DNA of 64,000 bases, taken from Margaritifera margaritifera. Lineage: Eukaryota > Mollusca > Bivalvia > Unionida > Margaritiferidae. Below are positions 22,624 to 33,254 of the stretch, one piece after another (the stretch's first letter is position 1; each line of letters opens with the position of its first letter). The stretch lies in the NCBI GenBank assembly GCA_029931535.1, contig JAQPZY010001670.1:6906501-6970500 (forward strand), written 5' to 3'. The notes beneath the pieces are model-generated. The model made no database searches and had not been told where the DNA came from. It saw only the letters and a program-made list of their open reading frames with translations. Position numbers and translations under genes: made by a program.

Positions 22624-23439
22624 AACAAACTTGAATATTAGCATTATAAACCTTGGAATATTAAAACTTATATGTTTCTATCAACAAGAACAATTTATGA
22701 TGTATTCCTGAACTTATCTTTATTGAAGGACAGATAACTGTATGTTGACCATGCCTTTGAAATTTTCCCCGTTTCACACAAAATGTAAGGATATGGATTT
22801 ACTGATGGATCATGGGAATGTACATCATGTTGGTTATTAGGTCTGTATTGAAGCCTCATTATTGGGCTTAAAATAAGTACAGGAAAGGACTCAATAACAG
22901 TTCCTGAGCCAGTCTCTCTGAGAACAACATGGTCCAGGATTAAACATGCCTACATTAAGTTGTACAGAATAAAGTACATTTCTGATGTATGAGGTCAGAA
23001 TAATTACTGATGAGTGCATTGTTGGCTAAAACTGATTATATCCTTCCTTCCATAGATGTGATAATGACGGTGAATTAGGCCATATTCTTAAATATCTTGA
23101 CAGCTTCCATATATCATAAAAGATTTTATACATGAATCAACACTTCATCTACCATTACAAACAATGTTGCTTTTTAAAAAATGAAGAGTTCCAAATGTCA
23201 GAAGTCATTCAGGGTAAACAGTCTCTGATTAAAAGGAATTTGACAATTACATGCAAAAATAATGTGGATATTAGATATGTTAACAGTTTATGTCTACTGT
23301 AAAATGAGACCAAATTCTTGCATATTTTGTGCTTAAATAATTTTTCTGATGAATCTGAATGAACACCCCATTAAGCATACTGTACTTTTAACCCAAAAGA
23401 CCTCCCCTTTTGTCTCCATGCCACCACTCATACTATATT
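22624..23439. other. Unassigned intronic DNA
   Basis: AT-rich sequence. No exon, array or element boundary was recognised. Confidence 0.4.
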
Positions 23440-23757
23440 GACTTGTGTATAATGCTTGCCCAACCAAAATCTGATGTTGTGTAATGCACTGGCAAATCTG
23501 GGTCTATAATACTGTTTTTATACTTATTATGACATGTGAAGTACAGCAATACATAATGAGCCAGCAGATCTAGGTTTACTCGAATTGTATTACTTATTAT
23601 TACATGTGAAGTTCAGTAGTACATAATGTACCAGTTAATCTAGGTTTACCTGATTGTCTTGCTTATTATTACATGTGAAGTACAGCAGTACATAACATGC
23701 CAGCAGATCTAGGTTGACGATGATTGTTTTATCATTACATGTAAAGTACAGTAGTTC
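23440..23757. repeat. MITE remnant merging into 69-bp satellite
   Basis: 23440-23510 keeps one diverged MITE hairpin (AAAATCTGATGTTG..GTAATGCACTGGCAAATCTG). It is followed at once by 69-bp monomers containing GTACAGCA.TACATAATG and CCAGCAGATCTAGGTTTAC, which closely resemble a MITE half-hairpin. The hAT element at 23766 interrupts the array. Confidence 0.75.
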
Positions 23758-24225
23758 ATAATACATACATATGATCGTACGAACGGTAGGCCAAATATAC
23801 CGCTTTAAAGGCTGTCTACCGCACATGAGATTTAGTAGTTCAAATCTACCGCTTTTGAAAATTTAAAAAAAAATTTTTTTTTTATATAAAATAAACCCAA
23901 ACACGGTATTTTTACGCATTCCATCAACACATAAGAGAAACCAGCCAAAACCAGTCTACAGGGGACCAGAAATGTTCCACCAGTACAATGACTGGTGCAA
24001 TGATGCGTGACATAGCAATAGGATTAGAATTGTTAAAGAACAGCTGACATGTGTACACAGCATGCTGCTAATTGATTACCTTATTGTTGGAATTTGAGGA
24101 GTTTAAGGCAAAATGCGGTATGTTTTTTTTTTAGGTGTTATAAGTAATAAAAGGATAAAGGGTGGTCCATGATGTTTTCTGAGCCTTTGATGAAAATCGG
24201 CTGACCCTTTGCGGAGGGGAGAAAA

Positions 24226-24271
24226 ATGAAGAGACCGACCATAAAAAATGATTTTGGCAGAGACACTAGAG
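24226..24271 (+). pseudogene. hAT copy 1, putative first coding exon
   Basis: ATGAAGAGACCGACCATAAA starts a short frame reading MKRPTIKNDFGRDTR, followed by a GTAAGT donor. The same exon occurs in copy 2 near 62460 with a premature TGA at its end. The shared ATG and donor suggest a real transposase first exon. Confidence 0.5.
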
Positions 24272-24721
24272 TAAGTATATTAATTTTTGTCTTGTTTAAT
24301 TGTTATTGTATTGTTCAAGATGTTTTAAGAGGACAACTCTTACATGTTTTGTTCAATTCATGTCAAAACGCCGAAACATGTGCTTTCTCCCAATGCTAAG
24401 AAACCACCAGCAAAGAAATATTACAAGTTCAACAATGCTTGGATATCAGAGTTTAAGTGTGTGCAGGCGATAGCAAAGGTTCTGACTTTACATTGTGTGT
24501 TTTAAAGGTATGCATCTTTTGCATTTCATAAACTATTTTGAAGTTTTCATGCACATAAATTAAGTTCAAGCCCTAGATAAAATATTTCAATTAAAAATAT
24601 ATTACAAGATAATTCATTTTTAAGTATAGATAAATTATTCCTAAAAGCATAAATACATCATGTATTTTTTTTTTCATTTTTATTTCAAGTCTAAATCAAT
24701 CTTTATTTTGTTTTATTTACA

Positions 24722-25148
24722 GTGGTGAAACTTGCTAACAGATTTTTTGATCTGAGCCATGAAGAGGAAGAAGCCTTTGAGAATGAGGCTCAGGAATACA
24801 TCCCAAGTCCAAGTCAGGAACTTCCTCCTCTGGGTGAACATTGCTTGGAGGAGTATTGGAGAGTAGTCAGCAACCTTATAAAATCAGCAGCAGGAAAACT
24901 GAAGTTAGAACTTTTTTGTAGACTGAATGTGGTTGTCCTGTCATTACAACATTCTAATGCTGATACAGAGAGGACATTCTCCATTCTTCACAAAATACAA
25001 AGTGATTCAAGGGGAAATCTGGACTAGAGAACTATTGAGAGCCTGTTAAGTGTGAAGTTTAATAATCACAATGAATGTCATTAGTGGTCACTTGACAGTG
25101 ATCTTGTGAATGAAACTAAAAATGCTATTGAAGAAAATTCTTTGCAGT
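24722..25148 (+). pseudogene. hAT copy 1 C-terminal (hATC) exon
   Basis: After a TTTATTTACAG acceptor, a 101-codon frame encodes KLANRFFDLSHEEEEAFENE and then LSLQHSNADTERTFSILHK. S-N-x2-x-ER-F-S is the conserved hATC dimerisation motif of hAT transposases (here SNADTERTFS). A TAG at 25025 interrupts the frame, but RTIESLLSVKFNN continues after it. The zinc finger and catalytic part of the protein are missing, except for a frameshifted scrap of exon 2 at about 24360-24510. Unable to encode a transposase. Confidence 0.8.
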
Positions 25149-25444
25149 GAACTATCAGATGAACAACTTTTCTTTTTTCATTATTTGACCGTATACTGAC
25201 TCGTATTAATTATTATTGTAACATTTTCCATTGAAATCTGAATCTAATTCATTTTCAGACTCGCTGTTTTATTATTGTATGAAAAGAATACATATTATGG
25301 CACAAAAAAAACCACTTGTTTTGTTTTCCATCCCCTTGAAATGTAATATTTATGCTGATAAAAAATCTACTGGTTTAGAGGCCAATCTACTGATCAAAAT
25401 TTACTGGTTTGAAATCCTGGTTCTGTCACATGTATGATAATACA

Positions 25445-25876
25445 ACAGGGGATATAGGTTAACCTGGATCATCTTATTTATAATTACATATAAAGTAAAG
25501 CAATACATAACATGTCAGCAGATCTAGGTTTACTATGATTGCCTTATTTATTATTACATGTGAAGTACAGCAGTAAATAACATGTCAGCAGATCTAGCTT
25601 TACCCTTATTGTTTATTTATTATTACATGTGAAGTACAGCAGTAAATAACATGTCAGCAGATCTAGCTTTACCCTTGTTGTTTACTTATTATTATATGTG
25701 AAGTACAGCAGTAAATAACATGTCAGCAGATCTAGCTTTACCCTTTTTGTTTACTTACTATTACATGTGAAGTACAGCAGTAAATAACATGTCAGCAGAT
25801 CTAGCTTTACCCTTATTGTTTACTTATTATTACATGTGAAGTACAGCAGTAAATAACATGTCAGCAGATCTAGTTT
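25445..25876. repeat. 69-bp satellite, second block
   Basis: About six highly similar monomers (TTACATGTGAAGTACAGCAG, TAAATAACATGTCAGCAG, ATCTAGCTTTACCCTTATTG). It is interrupted at the right by the ~630 bp insertion. Confidence 0.93.
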
Positions 25877-26507
25877 TGGTGGCGCTCTCCAGTTTCTTAC
25901 TTTGCATAGGGTTAGATTTTTAAAGAAAAAGAATTACCCAGGTTTTCCTCAATTGCTGTCCTGGCTATTTAAAAAAGACCTTGTATATCTTAGGTATTGT
26001 TAAAAGTACTTTGAATTCCCTTTATTTTGGTGTATGATTGATGGGTGAAATTTGGGTTATAGAGTATACAGCTTAGTCTTACTTAAGATGTGCACCTCTC
26101 AAAAAACTGCAAGCTCTGCTTGGTCATTTTCACTTCCTGGACTTCAAAGGTAAATAATTAAAAAAAGAGCCGATAACTTTTTTTTACTTTTTAGATATTT
26201 TGTAATTCATTCATAGTACTTTTTGAGGCTGGTATTGTCTGCTCTGGCAAATTCGTTTCCCTATTTTAATAACTCCTGAAAATTCAGACTGATTTTTCGA
26301 GTACTTTGGAGCAGCCATTTTGTCTCCTGTGTGCTTAGATCATGTCCAGTTTCCACAAGTACAATATGTAAAGAAATTTCAGCCACAGTACATGAAAGTA
26401 ACATAGAGGTATGCCAACATTCTCTCCATTGTGCATGTTGCAAATGCAAAATACTTCATCTTACACCTGTCACTCTCTCAGAAGCATGTATTATCTGTAG
26501 AGCACCC
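25877..26507. mobile_element. Unclassified ~630-bp insertion in the 69-bp satellite
   Basis: The satellite breaks at GATCTAGTTT and resumes at GTTTACCCTTATTG. The inserted DNA starts TGGTGGCGCTCTCCAG and ends CTGTAGAGCACCCC, short imperfect inverted termini (GGTGGCGCTCTCCAG against GGGGTGCTCTACAG). Flanking GTTT may be a 4-bp target duplication. Its short frames (26261-26449, 26331-26543) show no domain. The superfamily is unknown. Confidence 0.6.
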
Positions 26508-26870
26508 CGTTTACCCTTATTGTTTACTTATTATTACATGTGAAGTACAGCAATGCATAACATGTCAGCAGATCTAGCTTTACCCTTATTGTTTACTTAT
26601 TATTACATGTGAAGTACAGCAATGCATAACATGTCAGCAGATCTAGCTTTACCTTTATTGTTTACTTATTATTACATGTGAAGTATAGCAATGCATAACA
26701 TGTCAGCAGATCTAGGTTTACTATGATTGCCTTATTTATTATTAGATTTGAAGTACAGTAGTACATAATACACCAGCATATCTAGATTCACCCTGATTGT
26801 CTTACTTATTATACATGTGAAATACACTAGTACATATTGTTCCAGTAGATCTTGGTTTACCCTGTAAATT
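26508..26870. repeat. 69-bp satellite, third block
   Basis: About five monomers; the rightmost are diverged (AATACACCAGCATATCTAG, TTGTTCCAGTAGATCTTGG), as expected at an array edge. Confidence 0.92.
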
Positions 26871-27205
26871 TACAGTTGGTTGTACATTACACATGTAGAC
26901 ATCAATATTTGTGATTTATGAAAAAATATAGATATATATTAAAAAATTAAATGAATGTATTCTCTGCTTCCTAAAATAGGTTTTTCCTGCTTTAGGACTT
27001 GGATCTGAACTGTCCCAAACTCAACCATAATTCAAAGTTGGGCAAATGGCTCCAATACCAACATGGAACTTTTCTTTTTCATTTTTTTCCAATGTAAACA
27101 CTGATGTCTACAAAAAATGAATGAGTGGTCTTATCCATGTATTTTAAAGGCAAACATTCTCCATTCATCCCAATTCAAATCATTTATTATATTACTGTAA
27201 GGATG
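26871..27205. other. Unassigned intronic DNA
   Basis: AT-rich sequence with nothing recognised. Confidence 0.4.
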
Positions 27206-27425
27206 TACTATATAGACTCACATATATGCCGATACCAACTGCAAACTGCATAGACCCAGATCTGCTGTCGCATAATGCGCCGGCAGATCTGGGTCTATGC
27301 ATTTTGCAAGGACTAATCAGTAGAACAAACAACATAGACCCTGATCTGCTGGTGCATTATGTGATGGCAGATCAGGGTCTATGTTGTTTGCATTTTGATC
27401 TGGATTATACGTGAGTATATACGGT
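27206..27425 (+). mobile_element. Double-hairpin MITE, copy D (forward)
   Basis: Full-length copy. The first hairpin has arms CATAGACCCAGATCTGC / GCAGATCTGGGTCTATG around TCGCATAATGCG; the second has arms CATAGACCCTGATCTGC / GCAGATCAGGGTCTATG around GCATTATGTG. Termini are TACTATATAGACTCAC and GTGAGTATATACGGTA. Confidence 0.93.
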
Positions 27426-27611
27426 AGTCGAAAGCAAAATATTCGGCTATTAATATAAATGTAGCTTACAAATGACAGTTAACATTACTTGGACAGTTAA
27501 CATTACTTGGACGGAGTATATTCAAATTCTTCCTGGTTTTTTTCTAGATATTTGTCACTTTATAATAATTGCTGTATAGTTTCTTAATTTTTTTTTCTCC
27601 AAAACAAAGCA

Positions 27612-28800
27612 GATCTACTGATGCTCTACTGGTCAAAAAGAATTTCCAGGAATCCAGGATATGACCATTTCTTTTTTAAACTGCTGAGTGTTGAAACAAA
27701 CCATCTCTAATATTCTTGAGCAATAACAAGATTTTCAAGATGTAAGCTCAGTACCATTTTCATTTAGGGCCAACCAGACATCATAAGAAATCTTTTGGTG
27801 AAAACCTCATGTCAATATAACCATCCATTCAGAAGTAGTGATAGCAAGATTTTCCAGGTGGCCATCATGGTGGCCATACTGGATTGAGGCATCTCCTTTA
27901 GGACCAACTAGATATCATCAGAAGTCTTTTGTTGAGAACTCCATGTCTATAAGACCATCCATTCTGGAGGAGAAGCCACAATAAGATTTTAAAGATGGCC
28001 ACCATAGTGGCCATATTGGCTGTTAGATTGGCATCGTTTTGATTTAGAACAAACTAGATAAATAAGAAGACTTCTCGTGAAACCCCATGTTCTGTTTAGG
28101 AAGAATAAGAAAAGCAAGATTTTCAAGAAGGCTGACATGGTGGCCTACTGAATGTCAGATAAGCACCATTTTCATTTAGGACCAACTAGACATCACAATT
28201 AGTCTCCTGGTGAAAACCCCACGTTGATAAAACCATCCATGCAGAAGAAGTAGGGATAGCAGGATTTTCAAGATGGATGCCATGGTGGCCATACTGGAAG
28301 TCAGATTGCCACCATTTTAATTTTGGATTAACTAGATATTGTAATAAGTCCTCAGATGAAATCCCCATGTTGATATGACTTTCTCTTCAGGAGAAGTAGC
28401 AATAACAAAATTTTCAAGCTGGCTGCCATGGTGGCCATACTGGATGTCAGATAGACACCATTTTCATTTAGGACCAACAAAGACATCATAAGAAGTCTTT
28501 TATTGAAAACCCCATGCTGATATGACCATCTGTCCAGAAGGAGTAGCAGTAGCAAGAATTTCAAGATGGCCATGGTGCTGGCCATATTGGATGTCCAAGC
28601 TGCACCAGTTTTATTAAGGACCAAGTAGACCTTGGGATGAATATGTGTGTAAAGTTTAATTGCAATCCTCCAAATAGTTTAGGAGAAGTAGTGATAACAA
28701 ACTTGTGTTAATCGATGGACAGATGACAGTCAGACAGACAAAGGATGATGGATAACAGGTCATCCCATAAGCTCTTCATGTCTATGTCCAGTAGAGGTTA
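27612..28800 (+). mobile_element. Helitron-like composite repeat, copy 2 (tandem core)
   Basis: Same layout as 923-2052: a start region with AGAATTTCCAGGAATCC and AACTGCTGAGTGTTGA, about seven core units of ~140-160 bp (CAAGATGGC..CCATGGTGGCC, AGGACCAACTAGACATCA), and the tail (AATTGCAATCCTCCAAATAG, CATCCCATAAGCTCTTC). The 3' hairpin is mutated here. Minus-strand frames at 28186-28624 are by-products of the core. Confidence 0.55.
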
Positions 28801-29276
28801 AAAAAAAAACAATTAAACAATGAAATTTTCTGAATTTTTCACAAATACTGACAAGCAATTCTTTCAGCATCATATCAATCATATCTGAATTGTTGCTGAG
28901 CACTGTCTGAAGTATTTGCTAAACTACATTTGAACTATACAGAACAATATCTGCGGAACTTTGTGAATCTCTAGATCTGGCGGTATTATTTTTCAAATCA
29001 TGATGTGGATCAATGGAGCTTCTAACAAGAGACTTTATACTAATGATCTAGGTCGGATTTATTTTGTCACTCATTTATTCAAGTGGATTTCCTGAGCCCA
29101 ACCTGTCACCGATAAAGTTTTAAGTCCAGTCTAAAACAGAAGTTCTAAATCCAATCAAATCTGGCAAGAAACATAAGTTACAAGCAAAACTGGTGAAATA
29201 AAAACCTGGAGCTAAAATCAATTTTCCATATCATCATCACTGATCAAATCAGATAATCATCATTCATATAAAACCA
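28801..29276. other. Unassigned intronic DNA
   Basis: No array, exon or element ends recognised. Confidence 0.4.
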
Positions 29277-29474
29277 GGAGCCATGGTAACTCAGTTGGTA
29301 GAGCGTTTGACTCATAATCCAAGGGTCACAGGTTCAATAACCAACCAGGTCAGCCTGGATTGGCTGCCTCGGTGTGTCCTCATGAAAGGCTCGTAGTTCC
29401 TATTTCCTCGGTATGATATAGCCAACAGTGTGTTACAAGTGCCGTTTAAACCAACAAAAACAAAACAAAACAAA
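29277..29474 (+). mobile_element. tRNA-derived SINE (Met-CAT-like head)
   Basis: The head has an A box (TGGTAACTCAGTTGGTAGAG, 29284-29303), an anticodon-loop-like CTCATAA and a diverged B box (GGTTCAATAACC, 29331-29342), in tRNA order and spacing. An unrelated ~110-bp body and an AAAAC-repeat tail follow. The head most resembles a tRNA-Met. There is no acceptor-stem pairing downstream, so it is a SINE and not a tRNA gene. It lies antisense in the intron about 90 bp downstream of the PDE exon 5 donor. Confidence 0.82.
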
Positions 29475-29564
29475 TCAGACTAAGCTCCCATGACTGCCAG
29501 AGATCCAAACAATTCACTTTATAACAATAGAACATGTTTTGTCTGACCTCTAACTTATATTTAC

Positions 29565-29708
29565 CTCAAAAAGATTCTCATCATTTTTGTTGAATGGCAT
29601 TCCATCCAACTTGTTGATCAACTGTGCTACCCCTAACACTCGTCCCTGAGCATTTCGAATTGGCATACAAAGAATACACCGGGTCCTATAGCCAGTTTCA
29701 AGGTCAGT
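29565..29708 (-). CDS. PDE exon 5 of window: GAF-B core with NKFDE motif
   Basis: 144 nt, 48 codons (residues 74-121), phase 0. It encodes TGYRTRCILCMPIRN, then GVAQLINKLDG and FNKNDENLFE. N-K-xn-F-x3-D-E (NK105-106, F112, DE116-117) is the NKFDE signature of cyclic-nucleotide-binding GAF domains and is intact. The acceptor ends TTTCAG and the donor is GTAAAT. There is none of the loop insertion that I recall between NK and F in vertebrate PDE5 GAF-B, which leaves PDE11 or invertebrate PDE6 as alternatives. Confidence 0.96.
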
Positions 29709-29752
29709 CTGAAAAGAAAAGATTCATGATAATATGGCACTATTAGACAGTC

Positions 29753-29957
29753 AAACAATTATTAATCATGCAACTACAAACCCAATTTTGTGACAAAGAC
29801 TGCCCAGCTGACAATTATTAATCCTGCAACTACAAACCCAATTTTGTGACAACGACTGCATAGTTGACAATTATTAATTCTGCAACTATAAAGCCAATTT
29901 TGTGACAAAGACTTCATGGCTCACAATTATTAATCCTGCAACTACAAACCAAATTTG
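29753..29957. repeat. 56-bp minisatellite, about 3.6 copies
   Basis: Monomer contains GACAATTATTAATCCTGCAA and CTACAAACCCAATTTTGTGA. It begins about 45 bp upstream of the PDE exon 5 acceptor. Confidence 0.92.
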
Positions 29958-30707
29958 GTAAAAAAAGACAGTGACACTATTTCCACAAACCAAGTGAGGA
30001 AGTAGATTTAAATGCCTACTGTATTTCTGTATTTATATTAATGTGTCAGTGCTTTGCTTCAAATCTATTCAGTTATAAAAACCTCTATAGAAAAGTATAT
30101 AATTAACTTTATACAAAAGCATCACTTAGGAGAATATTCTAAGTGGATATTCTTGATTGGTTTTCCAGGAAAATGTCTAGGGAAAATGAGAAAAGATGAT
30201 TTAAAAGGCAAAATACTTTGATGGTTGTCTTTGACATATCAATTCCTAATCCCATTAGGATATGGCAATAAGAAGGGGTACAATGGACATCCTTAATTAA
30301 AGAAAAACTATTATTCTTATTATGTCTATACTGAAAACCTATCATTCCTCTCTGAATTGAAGTCAGCCTTTTGAAAGGCACATCTCCAATATTTAATGCC
30401 TTTGTGGTAAATATATTTCTAAGTTTGCCATCTCTGTAAGTCCCTAGTTATACTGATGGTGGGGACTTAGCATGGTGGGGACTTAGCAGTGTATCTAGAG
30501 ACTTATAGAGCTAAGATAACCTCAGCTAAGGTCTCTTTTAAAATTAGCAAGACTAAATTTAGTCGTAGTGACTTATATTTGTAAATAAATTAATGTCTAA
30601 TCAGCTTGTCATTTGCTAAACTAGCATTTGGATTTCCTTGCATCACTATCCCTATCCACCATCCTTTGCTCTCCATTACCAGTTAAGATTAAGGAAATCC
30701 TGAGCCT
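29958..30707. other. Unassigned intronic DNA
   Basis: An 80-codon minus-strand frame at 30139-30381 has no recognisable motif and no splice support. There is a two-copy GGTGGGGACTTAGCA repeat near 30460-30489. Confidence 0.4.
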
Positions 30708-33097
30708 TTATAATATTAGTGACTAATAAAGCCAAAGATTAACCTGGCTTCGGGGCAGAGGTGTACAATACCAAATTTTGTTTTTGGACTACTTAACTGT
30801 AAGGTTCCAAAGACCACGGGACTACCGGCCACATCTGATATGTTTTTTTTATTTTTCATTAGTTATGTCTCTCTCCAGCAGTTTGTATTCCCTTCTGATT
30901 TTAAAAACGAAAAGCCTTAAGGATATATAAATGCACAAAACGTAGTAATTGTATTCATTAATTTATAATTTCTAACCCGATGTTTGGCAGGGGGTCCCTA
31001 ACAATATCATGTTCTTCGCATGTCAAACCAAATGGAAGTTTCCAATGTAAATGACTAGCATGCTCACTATCATTTTCTGGTTCCTGGAAAAGTCCATTTT
31101 CAGTGAAGTGCTGCGTCTTTGGACTACACATACATGGAAGCTAAACACTACATCGTCTGCATCAAGTATTTGTAATTTCTGTTCTAATATTTCCCCCAAA
31201 AATTGAAAAAATAGAAATAGAAAAAATATGCAATCAAATTTGAAAACATACACAATAAGTAGCTTGAAGAATTGTAAATTTATTGTACAAAAATTCATCA
31301 AAATAGAGTTGTCCACATAAATATGGATGCAGTGTTAGCAGAGAAACTCCCTGTTTGGTTTGAAACATGAAAATGACAATGTTAGGGCCCCCTGGCAACA
31401 ATAGGGTTTGAAAAAAAAAAATTAATGAATTAAATTATTAAGTTTTGTGCATTTTTTTATAACCTTCAGGAGTTATGTTTTAAAATCAGAAGGGGTGTAC
31501 AAACTGCCGGGGGGGGGGGGGGGGGTTGCAGAATACTACACTATAGCAGTAAGTATAAACTGCAGTGCAGCATTGTGGTATATTAGACCCAATTACGTCT
31601 TTCTATCGAAGCTTAACATTTTACTTTCATTTGATTTATAATTTAAGCTACACTGCTTATTTCTTTTTTTTATTTTGCAAAAACCAAAAATGGATTTCTA
31701 ATTTTTCAATCATGTGTACTTTCTTGTAGCCATAGGGTAAAAACAATTTCACTTCATTGTTTGTCAAGTTTAAATTACAGATATTTGAGTGCTGAATGTT
31801 AAAAAAAAAGTTATTAAAAAACATAATTACTTAAACCATTTTATATACTTGGAGTGTTTGTCTATTTATTTTGCTGAACCTTTGACCACCATAAAAATTT
31901 TTCTGTCTACATGTTTTGAATGCTGTGTTAAATGGAAATGTTTATATATCCATTGAAAAATGTGGGCTACCACACATACTGGAGATTTGTCCACCCCTGC
32001 CTCAGGGTTATATAATACTAGTAGCTAATAAACCCAAAGATTAATTTGGTCTCGTGTTATATAATACTAGTGGCTAATAAAGCCAAAGATTAATCTGGCC
32101 TCAGGGTTACATAATACTAGTGGCTAACAAAGCCAAAGATAAACCTGGTCTCAGGGTTACATAATACTAGTGGCTAATAAAGCCAAAGATAAACCTGGTC
32201 TCAGGGTTACATAATACTAGTGGCTAACAAAGCCAAAGATAAACCTGGTCTCAGGGTTACATAATACTAGTGGCTAACAAAGCCAAAGATAAACTTGGTC
32301 TCAGGGTTACATAATACTAGTGGCTAACAAAGCCAAAGATAAACCTGGCCTCAGGGTTACATAATACTAGTGGCTAACAAAGCCAAAGATAAACCTGGTC
32401 TCAGGGTTACATAATACTAGTGGCTAACAAAGCCAAAGATAAATATGGCCTCATGGTTATATAATACTAGTGGCTAATAAAGGCAAAGATAAACTTGGCC
32501 TCGTGTTATTTAATACTAGTGGCTAATAAAACCAAAGATGAATCTGGCCTCATGTTATATAATACTAGTGGCTAATGAAGCCAAAGATAAACTTGGCCTC
32601 GTGTTATTTAATACTAGTGGCTAATAAAACCAAAGATGAATCTGGCCTCATGTTATATAATACTAGTGGCTAATGAAGCCAAAGATAAACTTGGCCTCGT
32701 GTTATTTAATACTAGTGGCTAATAAAACCAAAGATGAATCTGGACTCATGTTATATAATACTAGTGGCTAATGAAGCCAAAGATAAACTTGGCCTCGTGT
32801 TATTTAATACTAGTGGCTAATAAAACCAAAGATGAATCTGGCCTCATGTTATATAATACTAGTGGCTAATGAAGCCAAAGATAAACTTGGCCTCGTGTTA
32901 TTTAATACTAGTGGCTAATAAAACCAAAGATGAATCTGGCCTCATGTTATATAATACTAGTGGCTAATGAAGCCAAAGATAAACTTGGCCTCGTGTTATT
33001 TAATACTAGTGGCTAATAAAACCAAAGATGAATCTGGCCTCATGTTATTTAATACTAGTGGCTAATGAAGCCAAAGATAAACTTGGCATCAAGGTTA
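30708..33097. repeat. 50-bp satellite changing to a 98-bp dimer (interrupted)
   Basis: One monomer lies at 30708-30755, then the array resumes at 32000. Units up to about 32450 are 50 bp (ATAATACTAGTGGCTAACAA, AGCCAAAGATAAACCTGG, TCTCAGGGTTAC). From about 32460 to 33097 two 49-bp types alternate (AATAAAACCAAAGATGAATC and AATGAAGCCAAAGATAAACT) as 98-bp dimers. Confidence 0.93.
30756..31999. mobile_element. hAT-like element (1.24 kb) with internal inverted repeat
   Basis: Inserted in the 50-bp satellite. Its ends are CAGAGGTGTACAA and, on the other strand, CAGGGGTGGACAA, flanked by CTTCGGGG (30748-30755) and CCTCAGGG (32000-32007), a plausible decayed 8-bp duplication (6/8). Inside, arms of about 155 bp at 30877-31031 and 31353-31509 are diverged inverted copies (TTCTGATTTTAAAA, AAATGCACAAAAC, CCCTAACA.TATCATG). 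A run of 17 G lies at 31509-31525. The 97-codon minus-strand frame between the arms is not recognisable. Confidence 0.72.
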
Positions 33098-33254
33098 TAA
33101 AATCATTCTCATGCTCAGACTCAGACTTAACTCAAAATTCTGATTGGTGAGTGATTGGTTAGTGATTGGTCAGTGATTGGTCAGTGATTGGTAATTAGCC
33201 AATCAAACATCAAATTTGTAAGTTGCATCTGAGTTTGAGTATAAGAATGCTTTT
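33098..33254. mobile_element. Short foldback MITE with ATTGG core
   Basis: Diverged inverted arms of about 45 bp (ATCATTCTCATGCTCAGAC at left; the reverse complement of the right end reads AGCATTCTTATACTCAAAC). They surround four copies of GTGATTGGT(T/C)A and a CCAATCA. It directly follows the 50-bp satellite. No clear target duplication was found. Confidence 0.6.

Larger units (their letters stand above)
23766..25436 (+). mobile_element. hAT element copy 1, internally deleted (1.67 kb)
   Basis: It is flanked by a perfect 8-bp repeat ATAATACA (23758-23765 and 25437-25444) within a 69-bp satellite monomer. The ends are diverged inverted repeats: CATACATATGATCG at the left and the reverse complement CATACATGTGACAG at the right, though the exact terminus is ambiguous by two bases. 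The left 120 bp (GGTAGGCCAAATATACCG...AAATCTACCG) and right 100 bp (GCCAATCTACTGATCAAAAT) match copy 2 at 62016-63655. It retains a first exon, a decayed fragment of exon 2 and the C-terminal dimerisation domain. Confidence 0.88.

Noticed and set aside
29281..29345. tRNA-Met gene
   Set aside because: A and B boxes are present, but the acceptor stem does not close and a SINE body with an AAAAC tail follows.
31023..31316. 97-codon minus-strand ORF inside the 1.24 kb hAT-like element
   Set aside because: Phe/Leu-rich with no hAT motif; not enough to call a transposase.
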